Below are positions 63,035 to 64,000 of a stretch of DNA of 64,000 bases, piece by piece; position 1 is the stretch's first letter; the number at the start of each line of letters is the position of its first letter. The notes below the pieces were generated by a model that was not told where the DNA came from, did no database searches, and saw only the letters and a program-made list of their open reading frames with translations. The translations under genes were made by a program, and so were the position numbers. This DNA is from Methylotenera versatilis 301 (GTDB lineage: Bacteria; Pseudomonadota; Gammaproteobacteria; Burkholderiales; Methylophilaceae), in NCBI RefSeq assembly GCF_000093025.1, contig NC_014207.1:2976001-3040000 (forward strand), read 5' to 3'.

Positions 63035-64000
63035 CTATTCTACTGTAACCGATTTTGCCAAGTTTCTAGGCTTATCCACATCCGTGCCCTTAATTAATGC
63101 CACATGATATGCCAATAATTGCACAGGAATAGTATGCAAAATAGGTGAGAGCACGCCAACATGGCGCGGAGTACGAATGACATGCACACATTCACTTTCG
63201 GCAAAGTGACTATCATCATCGGCAAAAACAAACAGCTCACCACCTCGAGCTTTTACTTCTTGCATATTTGACTTTACTTTTTCGAGTAAAGTATCGTTTG
63301 GCGCAATAACTACAACGGGCATATCACTATCAACCAAGGCTAGCGGACCATGTTTAAGTTCCCCTGCCGGATAAGCTTCGGCATGTATATATGATATCTC
63401 TTTAAGCTTAAGCGCACCTTCAAGGGCAATTGGATAGTGTATACCGCGACCTAAAAACAAGGCGTGATGCTTATCAGCAAATGCTTTTGCCCATTCGCGT
63501 ATTTGTGGCTCTAAATTTAGGGCGTGCTGCACGCTACCACCTAATTGCCTAAGCGCTGTTAGGTAACCTTGTTCTTGAGCATCATTGAGCATACCTCGCT
63601 GTTTAGCCAATGTTGCAGCTAAGGTAAACAAAGCCACCAATTGTGTAGTGAAAGCTTTAGTGGAAGCCACCCCTATTTCTGCCCCAGCTCGAGTGTAGAA
63701 TACCAATTTTGAGGCTCTTGGAATGGCACTTTCTTGCACGTTACAAATAGATAGCGAGTAGTGCTGACCTAATGATTTTGCATGTTTTAATGCTTCCATG
63801 GTGTCTAGCGTTTCACCTGATTGTGAAATTGTTACTATCAGCTGGCGTGGGTTTGGTACTGATTGGCGATACCGATATTCACTCGCGATTTCAACGTTGG
63901 TAGGTATTTTGGCAATACTCTCTAGCCAGTATTTAGCAGTAAGCGCTGCATAATAGCTAGTGCCTGCGGCAAGTATGAGTATGCTATCAACTTGGCTAAA
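63035..64000 (-). CDS. glmS: Glucosamine-6-phosphate synthase, C-terminal part (runs off the window)
   Basis: The last 321 residues of the enzyme that makes glucosamine-6-phosphate from fructose-6-phosphate and glutamine, the first step of UDP-GlcNAc supply. The open frame runs unbroken to the right edge, so the start and the glutaminase domain are outside. The first SIS domain has [20 protein letters not shown] and [16 protein letters not shown], the second [20 protein letters not shown] and [20 protein letters not shown]; the chain ends with the family tail [13 protein letters not shown]. Intact as far as seen. Confidence 0.96.
   Translation of the reverse strand, partial: FSQVDSILILAAGTSYYAALTAKYWLESIAKIPTNVEIASEYRYRQSVPNPRQLIVTISQSGETLDTMEALKHAKSLGQHYSLSICNVQESAIPRASKLVFYTRAGAEIGVASTKAFTTQLVALFTLAATLAKQRGMLNDAQEQGYLTALRQLGGSVQHALNLEPQIREWAKAFADKHHALFLGRGIHYPIALEGALKLKEISYIHAEAYPAGELKHGPLALVDSDMPVVVIAPNDTLLEKVKSNMQEVKARGGELFVFADDDSHFAESECVHVIRTPRHVGVLSPILHTIPVQLLAYHVALIKGTDVDKPRNLAKSVTVE

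Overview
The window looks like chromosomal DNA from a betaproteobacterial methylotroph of the Methylophilaceae, closest in flavour to Methylotenera. This is inferred from gene content and protein style, not from a search. Supporting points are a formaldehyde-activating-enzyme (Fae) homologue, a metallohydrolase of the type linked to PQQ quinoproteins, a split class II (B12-dependent) ribonucleotide reductase, a pcm gene inside an RND pump operon, and moderately AT-rich DNA with a Gram-negative envelope gene set. No phage, IS transposase, CRISPR array or rRNA operon was seen.

Layout. 1-1.0 kb: a gene-poor stretch with a DUF3892 gene and a highly self-complementary candidate RNA (720-865). 1.0-4.0 kb: nrdJ large and small parts on the minus strand, separated by a 71-bp repeat. 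4.4-5.7 kb: Kdo transferase waaA. 5.7-14.0 kb: a minus-strand efflux operon (tetR, lipoprotein adaptor, RND pump, pcm, tolC, then an isochorismatase-like gene and an unknown gene) with a doubled palindromic operator in front of tetR. 14.1-18.4 kb: a minus-strand envelope/membrane cluster (PAP2 phosphatase, EptA-type phosphoethanolamine transferase, DUF347 protein, DUF1003 protein, EamA half-transporter). 18.6 kb: a 48-residue membrane micro-ORF. 18.96-21.0 kb: a TPP riboswitch and thiC.

21.2-32.6 kb is mostly plus strand: a CorA-like protein, SulP anion transporter, RluF-like pseudouridine synthase with a long disordered N-terminus, YidB, UppP, ExoD, AsmA and MutY. 32.7-36.4 kb: DUF4337, a short cation-efflux transporter facing a MerR regulator across a 19-bp-spacer promoter, YceI with cytochrome b561, and a frameshifted PAS-chemoreceptor gene. 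36.6-41 kb: YqjE/YqjK, small hypotheticals, the Fae-like protein, GNAT, DoxX, a metallo-beta-lactamase-fold hydrolase and a second cytochrome b561.

41-51.6 kb is a minus-strand biosynthetic stretch: hemE, gltD, gltB, hemL, thiE, thiD and a tRNA-Gly(CCC). 51.6-64 kb: LysR with a divergent SDR, priA divergent from argS, a SPOR protein, a DsbA-type oxidase, a second SDR, ettA, yaeQ, a class III cyclase-like protein and the 3' part of glmS, which runs off the right edge.

Functional threads: thiamine synthesis is split between riboswitch-controlled thiC and the distant thiD-thiE-hemL operon, and haem synthesis is represented by hemL and hemE. Ammonium assimilation is represented by gltBD. Envelope building and remodelling is represented by waaA, eptA, PAP2, uppP, glmS, AsmA and the RND/TolC pump. 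The observations I rate highest are the structured RNA beside the DUF3892 gene, the Fae homologue that lacks the usual catalytic His and has a perfect palindrome at its ribosome-binding region, the 71-bp dispersed repeat with neisserial dRS3-like ends, and the mutually exclusive pairing seen in the thiC leader.
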